15,914 nucleotides of DNA from CAZAKO01 sp964546145 (GTDB taxonomy: Bacteria > Fidelibacterota > UBA2242). The stretch spans positions 1 to 15,914 of the forward strand of contig CAZJIU010000053.1 in assembly GCA_964546145.1 (NCBI GenBank), given 5' to 3'. Made by a program: the position numbers and the translations under genes. Shown piece by piece: positions 1 to 7,778 of the stretch. Position 1 is the stretch's first letter; each line of letters starts with the position of its first letter. Below the pieces are notes generated by a model. That model worked only from the letters and a program-made list of their open reading frames with translations. It was not told the DNA's origin and did no database searches.

Positions 1-38
1 ATCACCAAGAGCGATATTAATACTGCTTTCTTTTTCAT
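1..38 (-). CDS. 5' end of a probably exported protein, cut by the window edge
   Basis: Twelve codons are visible. They start with ATG at position 38 and read MKKKAVLISLLV, a Lys-rich n-region running into a hydrophobic stretch, as at the start of a Sec signal peptide. A strong ribosome binding site (GAGGTGG) lies a few bases upstream. The start is 14 bases after the stop of the PhnD/PAS gene, so it is probably the next gene of the same operon. Nothing can be said about the mature protein. The call rests on start-site quality and the signal-like composition only. Confidence 0.55.
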   Translation of the reverse strand, partial: MKKKAVLISLLV

Positions 39-52
39 CTTCCCACCTCAAA

Positions 53-1300
53 TTATATTTTTTGATTCTTGGATATCATTCCGATAATTATCTTGGAATC
101 AAGTTGTTCAATAATACTGAATTCCATTTTCACTTCTTGGACCGTACCATTGGCTATTTTTAATTTTACAAAGAAAGACCGTACCAAGCCAACATCAATC
201 TGATTGATTAAAACACTAAAAGGCGTTTTTATACTGGCTTCAATAAACTGACTTATTTCCTTCCCCATTATATCCTGGCGACTGTACTTTAACAAGTTAC
301 AAAATGATCGTGAACAACCAATGATGGTTCCACTTTTAATAAACAAGATAATGTTATCGGTCGCCGATTCAATATCGCGGGATAAACGATCCCGGCTATC
401 CCTGACTTCCTGGTACATTTTGATTAGTTTATCATTAAAATTCTTTAGTCGTGAGCATTTTTCTTCTAATTCAGTAATATCTTTCTGCTGATTAACAGTG
501 ATACAGCTCACCAACAAATCGTCATATTCCTCGATATACTTTTTTATAGTATAGCCAAGACCTTCGATCGCCTCTAGCAGCAGATAATGATTTCCTTCTT
601 CTATTGTCAATAGATGCAAGCCTAATTTGCTAAGCCTTCCGGATTGGTCAGTATTCCAATGCCGGATTTCCTGCTCCATTTTTCGAATATTCTGTTCTTT
701 AAACTCCTGAGAGGCAACCAGTACATATTCTGGTAAAAGCGGAAACTCACCGATGATTTTCAATCGCTTTTGCTCTTTTGTGGGTAACAAATTATAGTTA
801 AAACTGGTCGTTATGGCAACACTTGCATTATTATTCAGTACATAATGGAGCTCGACCGGCTCAAGATTCGCCGCAGAATTCTCTTCGGCTCGATAATTTA
901 TAATCTTGCCATTTTTAATAAAAAATAGGGCCACTGGATTAAGAATAAACCAATCGGTGCTATGTGGAAAAACTACATTGGCGCTGCTAACATCCATCAG
1001 GGATTTCGCCTTAGAGTTGCGTTCAACGATCACCAGACCTTTCTGATCAGTCAAGCAAAATTTAAAGAGAGGTACAAATTCATAAAATGATTCAAGGTAA
1101 ATCGCTTCACAATTTGAGACTAATGATAGGGTATTCGTTTCTTTAGCAATCTGTTCGACGACTTGAGTAGAGCTATCCAGCCTATTATATTTGATTTTGA
1201 TACCTGAAGTTCGTGTTACAATCTTTCCTATTTCCTCAAGGAGCTCAAGCATCTCATCCGATATTGGTCTGTTCGGCAATAACCATTTGATAAAATCCAA
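53..1300 (-). CDS. Cytoplasmic PhnD-like binding domain fused to a coiled coil and PAS domain
   Basis: A 415-residue putative sensor. Residues about 1-235 resemble the PhnD/NMT1-type periplasmic-binding fold: a short N-terminal helix, a LMDVSSANVVFPHSTD stretch near 101-116 that matches the usual 'sl.DLkGk.va.g...St' region, and a NPVALFF helix after it. There is no signal peptide, so this binding domain should face the cytoplasm. Residues about 270-312 are charged and heptad-like (coiled coil), and 311-412 form a PAS domain containing the GCSRSFCNLLKYSRQDIMGK segment. The protein ends right after PAS, with no histidine kinase, GGDEF or other output domain. The start is TTG, supported by AAGGGG eight bases upstream; the first internal Met is residue 17. 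It lies 17 bp behind a receiver-domain gene, which suggests a shared signalling path. Domain calls are by eye; the ligand is unknown. Confidence 0.6.
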   Translation of the reverse strand: MDFIKWLLPNRPISDEMLELLEEIGKIVTRTSGIKIKYNRLDSSTQVVEQIAKETNTLSLVSNCEAIYLESFYEFVPLFKFCLTDQKGLVIVERNSKAKSLMDVSSANVVFPHSTDWFILNPVALFFIKNGKIINYRAEENSAANLEPVELHYVLNNNASVAITTSFNYNLLPTKEQKRLKIIGEFPLLPEYVLVASQEFKEQNIRKMEQEIRHWNTDQSGRLSKLGLHLLTIEEGNHYLLLEAIEGLGYTIKKYIEEYDDLLVSCITVNQQKDITELEEKCSRLKNFNDKLIKMYQEVRDSRDRLSRDIESATDNIILFIKSGTIIGCSRSFCNLLKYSRQDIMGKEISQFIEASIKTPFSVLINQIDVGLVRSFFVKLKIANGTVQEVKMEFSIIEQLDSKIIIGMISKNQKI

Positions 1301-1317
1301 TTCAGTTACCCCTTTTA

Positions 1318-1689
1318 TTATTTGAGATTAGTTGCATTCACCAGCAGGCTTTTTTCTAATAGATCCAGGTCAATCGGTTTAGGAATAAAATCAACAGCCC
1401 CTGATTTCAGTGCATCATTGGCCACATCTTTATCTTTAACACCACTAAGGATTATAACGGGAAGGTTCTTTTTATTTTGCACAATCCATTCAAGCACCTC
1501 AAAACCATTCATTTCCGGCATAATCAAATCTAAGAGAACTATATCATAGTCATCATTGCCAATTTTTTGAATAGCTTCTACACCAGAAAGAGCTATTTCC
1601 GGAATAAATCCTTTATATTCCAGATACTCCGATAAAAAATCACATACATTGGACTCATCATCAACAATCAAAACTTTATTTCTATTCAT
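1318..1689 (-). CDS. Stand-alone CheY-like response regulator receiver
   Basis: A 123-residue single receiver domain with all key residues: the acidic pair D10/D11, the phosphoacceptor D54 in the DIVLLDLIMPEMNG block, S82 in the VIILSG strand, and K104 in FIPKP. It has no DNA-binding or enzymatic output domain, so it must act through protein contact, like CheY or a phosphorelay intermediate. ATG is preceded by GAGG at a 7-base spacing. It is followed 17 bp downstream by the PhnD-PAS gene and lies 92 bp after the secreted TolB/FlgO-like gene. No histidine kinase is in the window, so its phosphodonor must be encoded elsewhere. Confidence in the receiver call is very high; the pathway is unknown. 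Confidence 0.95.
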   Translation of the reverse strand: MNRNKVLIVDDESNVCDFLSEYLEYKGFIPEIALSGVEAIQKIGNDDYDIVLLDLIMPEMNGFEVLEWIVQNKKNLPVIILSGVKDKDVANDALKSGAVDFIPKPIDLDLLEKSLLVNATNLK

Positions 1690-1781
1690 TGGAAAACCTC
1701 ATACCTTATTTTCAGCGGCTTTCGCATATTGATTATTTAATATACTGGATCAAGGAATTAAAATCCATGTAATTGATTCGA

Positions 1782-3032
1782 TTACTCTTTGGCTAACTTG
1801 ATAATTTCTTCTTCATTCATCATTTTAATTGCAACCTGGGCAATTTGCGCAACTGTCGCCAAAGGTATTTTCATTTCGTATTTGACCGATTGGATATTTT
1901 TCGAACAGTGAATATTGATTGTCCAAGGTCCGGCGGATATATTTAGCATAGGTTCAAATTTTCGAACATTGTAAAAATCTTGCCGGTAAAAGGGAAAATC
2001 AATTAACGTGTGTACAGCTTTCCCCTCTCCATCCAGCATCATAATTACCGGGAAGAAGCGATATTCACCACAAGCAACTCTCTTAATAAAATCGGAGGAA
2101 AAAATATACTCATTGCCGGAGAAGCTATATTCCAGATAACTATCGGTTTCAGAATGGGTTTTGATTTTCATACTCTCAATCATATCTCGCAAAATCGGTA
2201 TCCGTAGTCGATAATCAACCATAAATGAGAGGATAATTTTATCTTTTTCAAGTGGCAGTCTTTGAATTGAAGGTTCACCAATCTCAATTAAATAGGGATC
2301 GTAAAGGAGCCGATTTAAAATATTTTCGAAACTATTTGATTCCTGGATATATTCTTTGACCTTAAGAGTAAATGAATCATTACTCGATGCCTCTTTAGAA
2401 AATGGCTCTGGCACCTCGCTTTTTTTCGCCGGTTCCGGCTGAATAGTACCCAGCAATTGATCCAATGCCGCACCGATATTGCGGGTTGCCGTTTTCATTT
2501 CGTGAAAATCGTCCAATTTTGTATCGCGGGCTAAGTCAACTTTCGGAACTTCAATTTGTGGCGTGGGCGGTTGCTGGGTAGCTGGTTGAGCTTTACTCAG
2601 TAAAATATCGTCTAATGCAGTATTGACGGATTCAACCAATTTCCCAAGGTCAGTGGATTTTTCCCGGACCGTCTTACTCGAAATGGTTTTCCAATCAGCC
2701 AGATCAGTTAGCTGTAATTCGACGATATATTCGCCACTCTGTCGTTGATAGGCTCCTGCAAGTACATAATTGCTGACATCTTTAAAATGGGCATCACTCC
2801 GAATTTTGTCAATTACGCTTTCTAATTTATCGGCTTTGAAAGCACTTACTTCATTAATCCTGCTGTAATGATCAATAATAAAATCGGCAAAACCCTCTCT
2901 CAACCACCCGATCTCTGAGTCAGCGAAAAGATTATCGAAGGACATTACCCATAAATTAATCTGAGCATCAACCCTGTAACCGATCAACAAACAAAATATC
3001 AAGAAAAATCTAATTCTTGCAATCCTTCTCAT
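1782..3032 (-). CDS. Secreted protein with TolB-N/FlgO-like N-terminal domain
   Basis: A 416-residue exported protein. Residues 1-24 form a Sec signal peptide: Arg-rich start, then FFLIFCLLIGY, with likely cleavage after VDA before Q24. Residues about 25-145 resemble the TolB-N/FlgO/CsgG-type domain: INLWVMSFDNLFADSEIGWLREGF is the typical opening, and a later strand (NYVLAGAYQRQSGEYIVELQL) fits the family habit of reporting a 'system' variable. Residues about 148-215 are Pro/Lys/Glu-rich and probably a flexible linker. The C-terminal half (about 225-416) is a folded region I do not recognise. Its ATG overlaps the stop of a 42-aa ORF (ATGA), implying translational coupling. The cell location is probably periplasm or outer envelope; its role is not known. 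Confidence 0.6.
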   Translation of the reverse strand: MRRIARIRFFLIFCLLIGYRVDAQINLWVMSFDNLFADSEIGWLREGFADFIIDHYSRINEVSAFKADKLESVIDKIRSDAHFKDVSNYVLAGAYQRQSGEYIVELQLTDLADWKTISSKTVREKSTDLGKLVESVNTALDDILLSKAQPATQQPPTPQIEVPKVDLARDTKLDDFHEMKTATRNIGAALDQLLGTIQPEPAKKSEVPEPFSKEASSNDSFTLKVKEYIQESNSFENILNRLLYDPYLIEIGEPSIQRLPLEKDKIILSFMVDYRLRIPILRDMIESMKIKTHSETDSYLEYSFSGNEYIFSSDFIKRVACGEYRFFPVIMMLDGEGKAVHTLIDFPFYRQDFYNVRKFEPMLNISAGPWTINIHCSKNIQSVKYEMKIPLATVAQIAQVAIKMMNEEEIIKLAKE

Positions 3033-3157
3033 TTATTTTCCCTAAAAAAATTTAACCAACCCTCATTCCCGTGCTGTAATGAACTCAATTTCAATGCTAC
3101 CACTTTATCCTTAATTAGCGTTTTAAGTTCATTATTATTTAGTAGGAAATCAAGCAT
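3029..3157 (-). CDS. Small 42-aa ORF translationally coupled to the secreted protein
   Basis: The frame encodes MLDFLLNNNELKTLIKDK followed by VVALKLSSLQHGNEGWLNFFRENK (42 residues). It has a near-ideal ribosome binding site, GAGGAG with a 5-base spacer, before ATG at 3157. Its TGA overlaps the ATG of the downstream secreted-protein gene. The peptide is amphipathic and charged, with no signal peptide, membrane segment or metal-binding pattern, and I recognise no family. It could be a true small protein or a leader ORF that couples translation of the next gene. The RBS and the exact overlap make translation likely; function is not inferred. Confidence 0.55.
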   Translation of the reverse strand: MLDFLLNNNELKTLIKDKVVALKLSSLQHGNEGWLNFFRENK

Positions 3158-3209
3158 TTTTACTCCTCAATCAGCTTTTGACCTATCCTTGATAAGGTCT
3201 AGTCCGTTA

Positions 3210-3225
3210 ATCTTATGGATAAGAT
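3210..3225. promoter_or_regulatory. 16-bp palindrome in divergent spacer, possible operator
   Basis: ATCTTAT-GG-ATAAGAT has 7-bp arms around a 2-bp centre. It sits between the divergently transcribed glnS and the small-ORF/secreted-protein cluster. A related shorter palindrome, CCTT-GAT-AAGG, is at 3187-3197, and the hexamer GATAAG recurs at 3191 and 3218, 27 bp apart. This spacing and symmetry would suit a dimeric regulator, but the repeats are short and AT-rich. No clear -35/-10 pair for glnS was found here. Confidence 0.3.
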
Positions 3226-3293
3226 AATTTGTTTCTGATGCACCTTAGCCACTTTTTTATTAAATTCACCCCGTATTGAACTCGAGAGGAAAA

Positions 3294-4997
3294 ATGATTT
3301 CGAATGAGACTACCAGGAACGAAGAACCAAATGCACGTCCTTTAAATTTCATCCAGCAGATTATCGAAGAGGACAATCTATCGGGTAAGTTCAACAAGCG
3401 TGTCCATACTCGCTTTCCTCCCGAACCGAATGGCTATTTACATATTGGACATGCCAAAGCAGTTCTGCTGAATTATAAAACCGCATTAAAGTACGGCGGC
3501 AAGTTCAATCTCCGCTTTGACGATACCAATCCCATCAAAGAAGAAGACGAATATATTCGGGCAATCATCGAAGATGTCCGGTGGTTAGGAGTTGATTTCG
3601 GAAATCGGATTATGTACGGCTCGGATTATTTCGAGCAAATGTACGAGTATGCGGTGCAGCTGATTAAAAAAGGAAAAACCTATGTTTGCGACTTATCCGC
3701 TGCAGAAATTCGCCAGACACGCGGTACTCTAACCAAACCCGGGATTGAAAGTCCCTATCGCAATCGCAGTGTTGCCGAGAATCTTGATCTTTTCGAGCGT
3801 ATGCGTAACGGCGAATTTCCTAATGGGGCAAAAACCTTACGGGCGAAGATTGACATGGCCTCACCAAATCTAAATATGCGCGATCCGGTAATGTACCGGA
3901 TTCTGCACGCAGCTCATCACCGCACCGGCAACAAATGGTGTATTTATCCAATGTACGATTGGGCCCATGGATTAGAAGATTCCATCGAAGGTATTACCCA
4001 TTCACTTTGCAGCCTCGAATTCGAAGACCATCGACTCCTCTATGATTGGTTTTTAATTGAGCTGGGTGTCTATCGTCCCCAGCAAATTGAATTTGCCCGG
4101 CTAAACCTGACCTATACTGTTCTAAGCAAACGGCTCTTGCTCGAGCTTGTTAAGAAAAAATACGTGGCCAGCTGGGATGATCCACGGATGCCGACTATCT
4201 CCGGAATGCGACGCCGCGGCTATACTCCCGAAGCTATCCAAAACTTTACTAATCGAATTGGTGTGGCAAAGCGTGATAGTACGGTGGACCTGACCCTTTT
4301 AGAATTCCATGTTAGAGAAGATTTGAACAAATGCGCTCCACGATTCATGGGCGTGCTGGAACCATTAAAGATCATTATTGATAATTATCCCAATAATCGA
4401 ACAGAAGAACTTGATGCTATCAATAATCCCGAGGATGAATCCAGTGGTACCCGCAAAGTACCATTCGCCAAAGAACTGCTCATTGAACAATCCGATTTTA
4501 TGGAAGAACCACCGAAAAATTATTACCGCCTGGCTCCCGGACGCGAAGTCCGGCTGCGCTATGCCTATTTCATTACCTGTACCCAAGTCGTGAAAGATAA
4601 AACCGGAAAAGTCACCGAAATTCATTGCATTTATGATCCTGCAACCCGGGGTGGCGACTCTCCCGATGGGCGAAAGGTCAAGGGTACAATTCACTGGGTT
4701 TCAGCTAAACATGCAATTCCAGCCGAAATTCGCCTTTACGACCGTCTCTTTTCTATTCCCAATCCAACCGGGGATAAAGATGGACGCAATTATAAGGAAT
4801 TTCTCAATCCAGATTCTCTTAGAGTTCTTAAGAACTGCAGGATCGAACCTAACCTAAAGGGCGCTGAGCCGGGTTTTCGTTTTCAATTCGAAAGACTGGG
4901 CTATTTCTGCATTGACCCGGATGGTACGCCAGAAAACCTGGTCATTAACCGGACCGTAACCCTGCGGGATACCTGGGCGAAAATTGCCGGGAAATGA
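3294..4997 (+). CDS. glnS: Glutaminyl-tRNA synthetase
   Basis: A class Ic aminoacyl-tRNA synthetase that charges tRNA-Gln directly with glutamine using ATP, in the cytoplasm. The 567-residue protein has RFPPEPNGYLHIGHAK at 40-55 with the HIGH signature at 50-53, FDDTNP at 75-80, IEGITHSLCSLEF at 231-243, and the KMSKS equivalent VLSKR at 276-280. DDPRMPTISGMRRRGYTPEA and the C-terminal anticodon-binding beta-barrels follow in the normal order. Length is close to the E. coli enzyme (about 554). A TTG at 3276 would extend it by 6 residues, but GAGAGGA just before the ATG at 3294 favours ATG. It stands alone, divergent from the signalling cluster and convergent with dxs. Its presence shows the organism need not rely only on the Glu-tRNA-Gln amidotransferase route. 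Confidence 0.97.
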   Translation: MISNETTRNEEPNARPLNFIQQIIEEDNLSGKFNKRVHTRFPPEPNGYLHIGHAKAVLLNYKTALKYGGKFNLRFDDTNPIKEEDEYIRAIIEDVRWLGVDFGNRIMYGSDYFEQMYEYAVQLIKKGKTYVCDLSAAEIRQTRGTLTKPGIESPYRNRSVAENLDLFERMRNGEFPNGAKTLRAKIDMASPNLNMRDPVMYRILHAAHHRTGNKWCIYPMYDWAHGLEDSIEGITHSLCSLEFEDHRLLYDWFLIELGVYRPQQIEFARLNLTYTVLSKRLLLELVKKKYVASWDDPRMPTISGMRRRGYTPEAIQNFTNRIGVAKRDSTVDLTLLEFHVREDLNKCAPRFMGVLEPLKIIIDNYPNNRTEELDAINNPEDESSGTRKVPFAKELLIEQSDFMEEPPKNYYRLAPGREVRLRYAYFITCTQVVKDKTGKVTEIHCIYDPATRGGDSPDGRKVKGTIHWVSAKHAIPAEIRLYDRLFSIPNPTGDKDGRNYKEFLNPDSLRVLKNCRIEPNLKGAEPGFRFQFERLGYFCIDPDGTPENLVINRTVTLRDTWAKIAGK

Positions 4998-5104
4998 TCA
5001 ATCCCGGATGCGATTAGAATAAAACCGGTATAGAACTACCCTCTACCAATTCTCGGTTATATTCGTGTATATACAAATTAACGTGAGTTCGACGTAATAA
5101 ATTA

Positions 5105-5144
5105 AAACCGTTTGCCAAGAACATCCCTCCGGGAGAAACGGTTT
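5105..5144. terminator. Hairpin, possible weak dxs terminator
   Basis: AAACCGTTT (5105-5113) pairs with AAACGGTTT (5136-5144) as a 9-bp stem. A 22-base loop contains a possible TCCC/GGGA mini-stem. Read on the minus strand it is followed by TAATTTATTA, a modest T-rich tail, so it might end dxs transcription. On the plus strand the next T run is about 8 bases away. It is part of the 15-bp inverted-repeat element. Confidence 0.3.
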
Positions 5145-5160
5145 CCGATTGTTACTTTTT

Positions 5161-5194
5161 GGGTATAACCCCCGAATTCATTCGGGGGTTACCC
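5161..5194. repeat. Strong GC-rich hairpin inside the inverted-repeat element
   Basis: AACCCCCGAA (5167-5176) and TTCGGGGGTT (5181-5190) form a perfect 10-bp stem with a TTCA loop. GGGT/ACCC extends it across a 2-base bulge, and TTTTT (5156-5160) can pair with AAAAA (5197-5201). The T run is 5' and the A run 3' of the stem on both strands, the reverse of an intrinsic terminator, so this is better called a structured repeat than a terminator. It is the most stable fold visible in the window. Confidence 0.55.
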
Positions 5195-5215
5195 TTAAAA
5201 ATCTAAAATATCATT

Positions 5216-5234
5216 AACTGTTTCAACAGTTTTT
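5216..5234 (+). terminator. Small hairpin with short T run, possible glnS terminator
   Basis: AACTGT-TTCA-ACAGTT is a perfect 6-bp stem and 4-base loop, followed on the plus strand by TTT (a TTTTT run including the stem end). It has the same TTCA loop as the hairpin at 5161-5194. The stem is short and only about one third GC, so it would be a weak terminator for glnS at best. It lies 219 bases after the glnS stop. Confidence 0.25.
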
Positions 5235-5279
5235 ACAGACGTTATTAGTGATGCTCCCTTATATCGAACTCACGTTAAG

Positions 5280-7178
5280 TTAGCAAGCATGGGCTACTTC
5301 TCTGATCGCCTTTGCTATGCCTGCTGCATCGAGACCAAGATTTTTTAACAATATTTCTCTTGCTCCATGTTCGATAAAATAATCCGGTAAACCCAGATTA
5401 ATAACCGGTGTTTTCCATCCGTTCTTTGAAATAACCGAAGTTAAGGTGCTGCCGAAACCTCCTTTTAGAGCATTCTCTTCGATGGTTATGATGTAGCGAT
5501 GGCGCTCGGCGATTTGTTTTAGATAATCCTCATCAAATGGCTTGATAAATTGGGCATGGATTAATGAGGGATTAATTCCCTCTTTCCGAATTAATTTTAG
5601 TGCTTTCTCGGCTAAATTCGTCATTATCCCAACAGAAATGACGGCAATGTCGCGACCCTCAACAATTGGTAGCCATTGTCCAATTTTCAAAATCGTTGGC
5701 TCCCTCTTTTGATCGAATTCGACACAGGTATCTTTTGGATAACGGATTGCAAAGGGATTTTGATTTTGGGCAAAGGCAGTAAACAGCAAATCCCGCAATT
5801 CATTGCCGTTTCTGGGGGCAGTAACAATCATATTGGGGATCGTGGCCATATAAGTTAAATCAAAAACTCCATGGTGGGTTGGACCATCTTCCCCTACTAA
5901 GCCAGCCCGATCCATGACAAAAATAACCGGTAAATTCTGGAGGGCTATATCGTGAATTACCTGATCAAAGGCTCGTTGCAAAAAGGTGGAATAAATTGCT
6001 ACTACTGGGCGATAACCGCCAACCACCAAACCACCGGCAAAGGTTACCGCATGTTCCTCGGCAATGCCGACATCAAATAACCGCTCAGGAAATCTTCGCC
6101 GATATTCGACCAAACCGGTTCCATCGCACATTGCCGCGGTGATAAAGATTGCCTTGGGTATCTTTTCACCAATCTCACAGGCTATTTTGCCGAAAGCATT
6201 TAAAAAAACTAAGGGACACTCTTCTTCAGGCTCAGGTTCATGATTAACCGGTCCAATGCCATGATATTTTGTGGGATCATTTTCAGCACTGGCTAATCCA
6301 CGACCCTTCTGCGTTTTAATATGCAGCAATATCGGATAATTAAGATTTTTTATATTAGTAAGAGTACTAATCAAGACAGGTAGATCATGCCCATCTATTG
6401 GTCCAAAATAGCGAAATCCAAATTCTTCAAATAATATACCCGGAGCAAGGAAATTTTTTAATGACTCCAGGGTTTTGCGCCCAAACTTGCGCAGCACACT
6501 AGTCCCTTTCGGTAATAGTGCCAAGGAGTTCCAGATTTGATTCTTTAAATTTAAATATTGAGGACTGGTTAAAATCCGCGTCAGGTATTGACTGATAGCA
6601 CCGACATTGCGGGAAATTGACATTTCGTTATCGTTTAAAATTACCAGGAACTGTCCTCTAATGTTGTATACGTTATTGAGTCCTTCGAAAGCTAATCCGC
6701 CAGTTAATGAACCGTCACCAATCACGGCTATAATTCGATTTTTTGCACCCTTGAGATCACGAGCTGCAGCCAATCCAACTGCCGCCGAAATAGATGTACT
6801 GGCATGCCCTGCTCCAAAAACATCATATTCACTTTCCTTAATTTTACAAAAACCGCTGATTCCACCGAATTGCCGAATGGATTTAATCTGCTCCCGGCGA
6901 CCGGTTAAAATTTTATGTCCGTAAGCCTGGTGACTAACATCCCAGATTAGCTTATCCTCAGGTGTGTTAAATACATAGTGTAACGCCACCGTTAGCTCAA
7001 TAACTCCTAAACTCGGTGCCAGGTGTCCTCCCGTTCGAGTTACAGTTTCGATAATATACCTGCGTAATTCTGAACAGAGCGTAATCAGATCAACCTCACT
7101 CAATCCTCGGAGATCGCGCGGCGAATTGATTAAGGGTAATATCTTATAGTCGGGAGAATTTTCGATAACTTCAACCAT
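5280..7178 (-). CDS. dxs: 1-deoxy-D-xylulose-5-phosphate synthase
   Basis: A thiamine-diphosphate enzyme that condenses pyruvate and glyceraldehyde 3-phosphate to DXP, the first step of the MEP isoprenoid pathway and a precursor for thiamine. At 632 residues it is full length. GGHLAPSLGVIELT begins at 50, VSHQAYGHKILTGR is at 81-94, the ThDP/Mg motif GDGSLTGG is at 154-161, and LNDNEMSIS is at 181-189. The second half carries the IAEEHAVTFAGG segment with the conserved Glu and DRAGLVGEDGPTHHGVFDL, then the transketolase C-terminal domain. ATG at 7178 overlaps the pdxT stop by 8 bases, so translation is probably coupled. It is the last gene of the six-gene operon. Co-transcription with pdxST is notable because PdxS also consumes glyceraldehyde 3-phosphate. 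Confidence 0.97.
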   Translation of the reverse strand: MVEVIENSPDYKILPLINSPRDLRGLSEVDLITLCSELRRYIIETVTRTGGHLAPSLGVIELTVALHYVFNTPEDKLIWDVSHQAYGHKILTGRREQIKSIRQFGGISGFCKIKESEYDVFGAGHASTSISAAVGLAAARDLKGAKNRIIAVIGDGSLTGGLAFEGLNNVYNIRGQFLVILNDNEMSISRNVGAISQYLTRILTSPQYLNLKNQIWNSLALLPKGTSVLRKFGRKTLESLKNFLAPGILFEEFGFRYFGPIDGHDLPVLISTLTNIKNLNYPILLHIKTQKGRGLASAENDPTKYHGIGPVNHEPEPEEECPLVFLNAFGKIACEIGEKIPKAIFITAAMCDGTGLVEYRRRFPERLFDVGIAEEHAVTFAGGLVVGGYRPVVAIYSTFLQRAFDQVIHDIALQNLPVIFVMDRAGLVGEDGPTHHGVFDLTYMATIPNMIVTAPRNGNELRDLLFTAFAQNQNPFAIRYPKDTCVEFDQKREPTILKIGQWLPIVEGRDIAVISVGIMTNLAEKALKLIRKEGINPSLIHAQFIKPFDEDYLKQIAERHRYIITIEENALKGGFGSTLTSVISKNGWKTPVINLGLPDYFIEHGAREILLKNLGLDAAGIAKAIREVAHAC

Positions 7179-7749
7179 TTAGTTTCAGGATCATTTGCTC
7201 AATAAAATAGCGATGAATCCGAGCATCATCGGTCAGTTCAGGATGAAAAGTTGCTACCAAAATGTTCTGATAGCGCACCAGAACAGCCTCATTAGCTAAA
7301 TTTCCCAGAATTTCTATCCCATTATTAATTTCACAAAACCGGGGTGCTCTGATGAATACTGCTTTAAAAGGGGCAGAATCAAAGGTCAATTCGATGTCGC
7401 TGGTAAACGACTCAATCTGCCTGCCGTAAGCATTTCGGATTGTTTCTAAGGGTATCAGTTTTAGCGGACGAACCCTTGGATCATGGTTAGTATTTGAGAG
7501 TAAGATGGCACCGGCACAGGTACCAAATATCGGCCGATTGAAAACCAGTAATTTTTCGCGGATATTCATTTCATCTATTAATTTCGACATGGTAGTTGAT
7601 TCACCGCCGGGAATTATCAAACCATCACAGGAATCGAGCTGCTCCGGATAGCGAATAACTTCCGCCGGAATCCCGATTTTAGTCAGGATACCGATATGTT
7701 TAACAAAGGCACCTTGCAGTCCTAAAACACCAATCTTGATCTGATTCAT
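7171..7749 (-). CDS. pdxT: Pyridoxal 5'-phosphate synthase glutaminase subunit
   Basis: The class I amidotransferase subunit (SNO/YaaE family). It hydrolyses glutamine and passes ammonia to PdxS. The chosen 192-residue form begins MNQIKIGVLGLQGAF, matching the family's usual start. It shows GGEST at 48-52, the catalytic Cys78 in PIFGTCAGAILL, and the His169/Glu171 pair in TFHPELTDD. A TTG at 7785 would add 12 residues and overlap the pdxS stop; it is less likely because the extra residues have no family counterpart, although the RBS of the ATG (AAGG, about 16 bases away) is weak. It lies directly after its partner gene pdxS and overlaps dxs by 8 bases. Confidence 0.95.
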   Translation of the reverse strand: MNQIKIGVLGLQGAFVKHIGILTKIGIPAEVIRYPEQLDSCDGLIIPGGESTTMSKLIDEMNIREKLLVFNRPIFGTCAGAILLSNTNHDPRVRPLKLIPLETIRNAYGRQIESFTSDIELTFDSAPFKAVFIRAPRFCEINNGIEILGNLANEAVLVRYQNILVATFHPELTDDARIHRYFIEQMILKLNG

Positions 7750-7778
7750 ATTTAATTTATTCTTGCCTTTGCAGTCAA

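Larger units (their letters stand above)
5078..5278. repeat. 201-bp element bounded by a perfect 15-bp inverted repeat
   Basis: TTAACGTGAGTTCGA at 5078-5092 is repeated as its exact reverse complement at 5264-5278. The enclosed 171 bp contain three further hairpins (5105-5144, 5161-5194, 5216-5231) and no ORF. As RNA the unit could fold as a closed stem carrying three branches. As DNA it looks like a MITE-type element. Because TTAA is self-complementary, the ends equally fit an 11-bp inverted repeat flanked by a TTAA duplication. The right end lies one base from the dxs stop codon. It fills most of the convergent glnS/dxs spacer. No transposase is present, and copy number in the genome is unknown. 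Confidence 0.6.

Noticed and set aside
4365..4694. A 109-codon minus-strand open frame
   Set aside because: It is antisense inside glnS, whose protein is conserved across this stretch.
5161..5194. Strong hairpin as a classic intrinsic terminator for glnS or dxs
   Set aside because: On both strands the stem is followed by A-rich, not T-rich, sequence; the T run lies on the 5' side.
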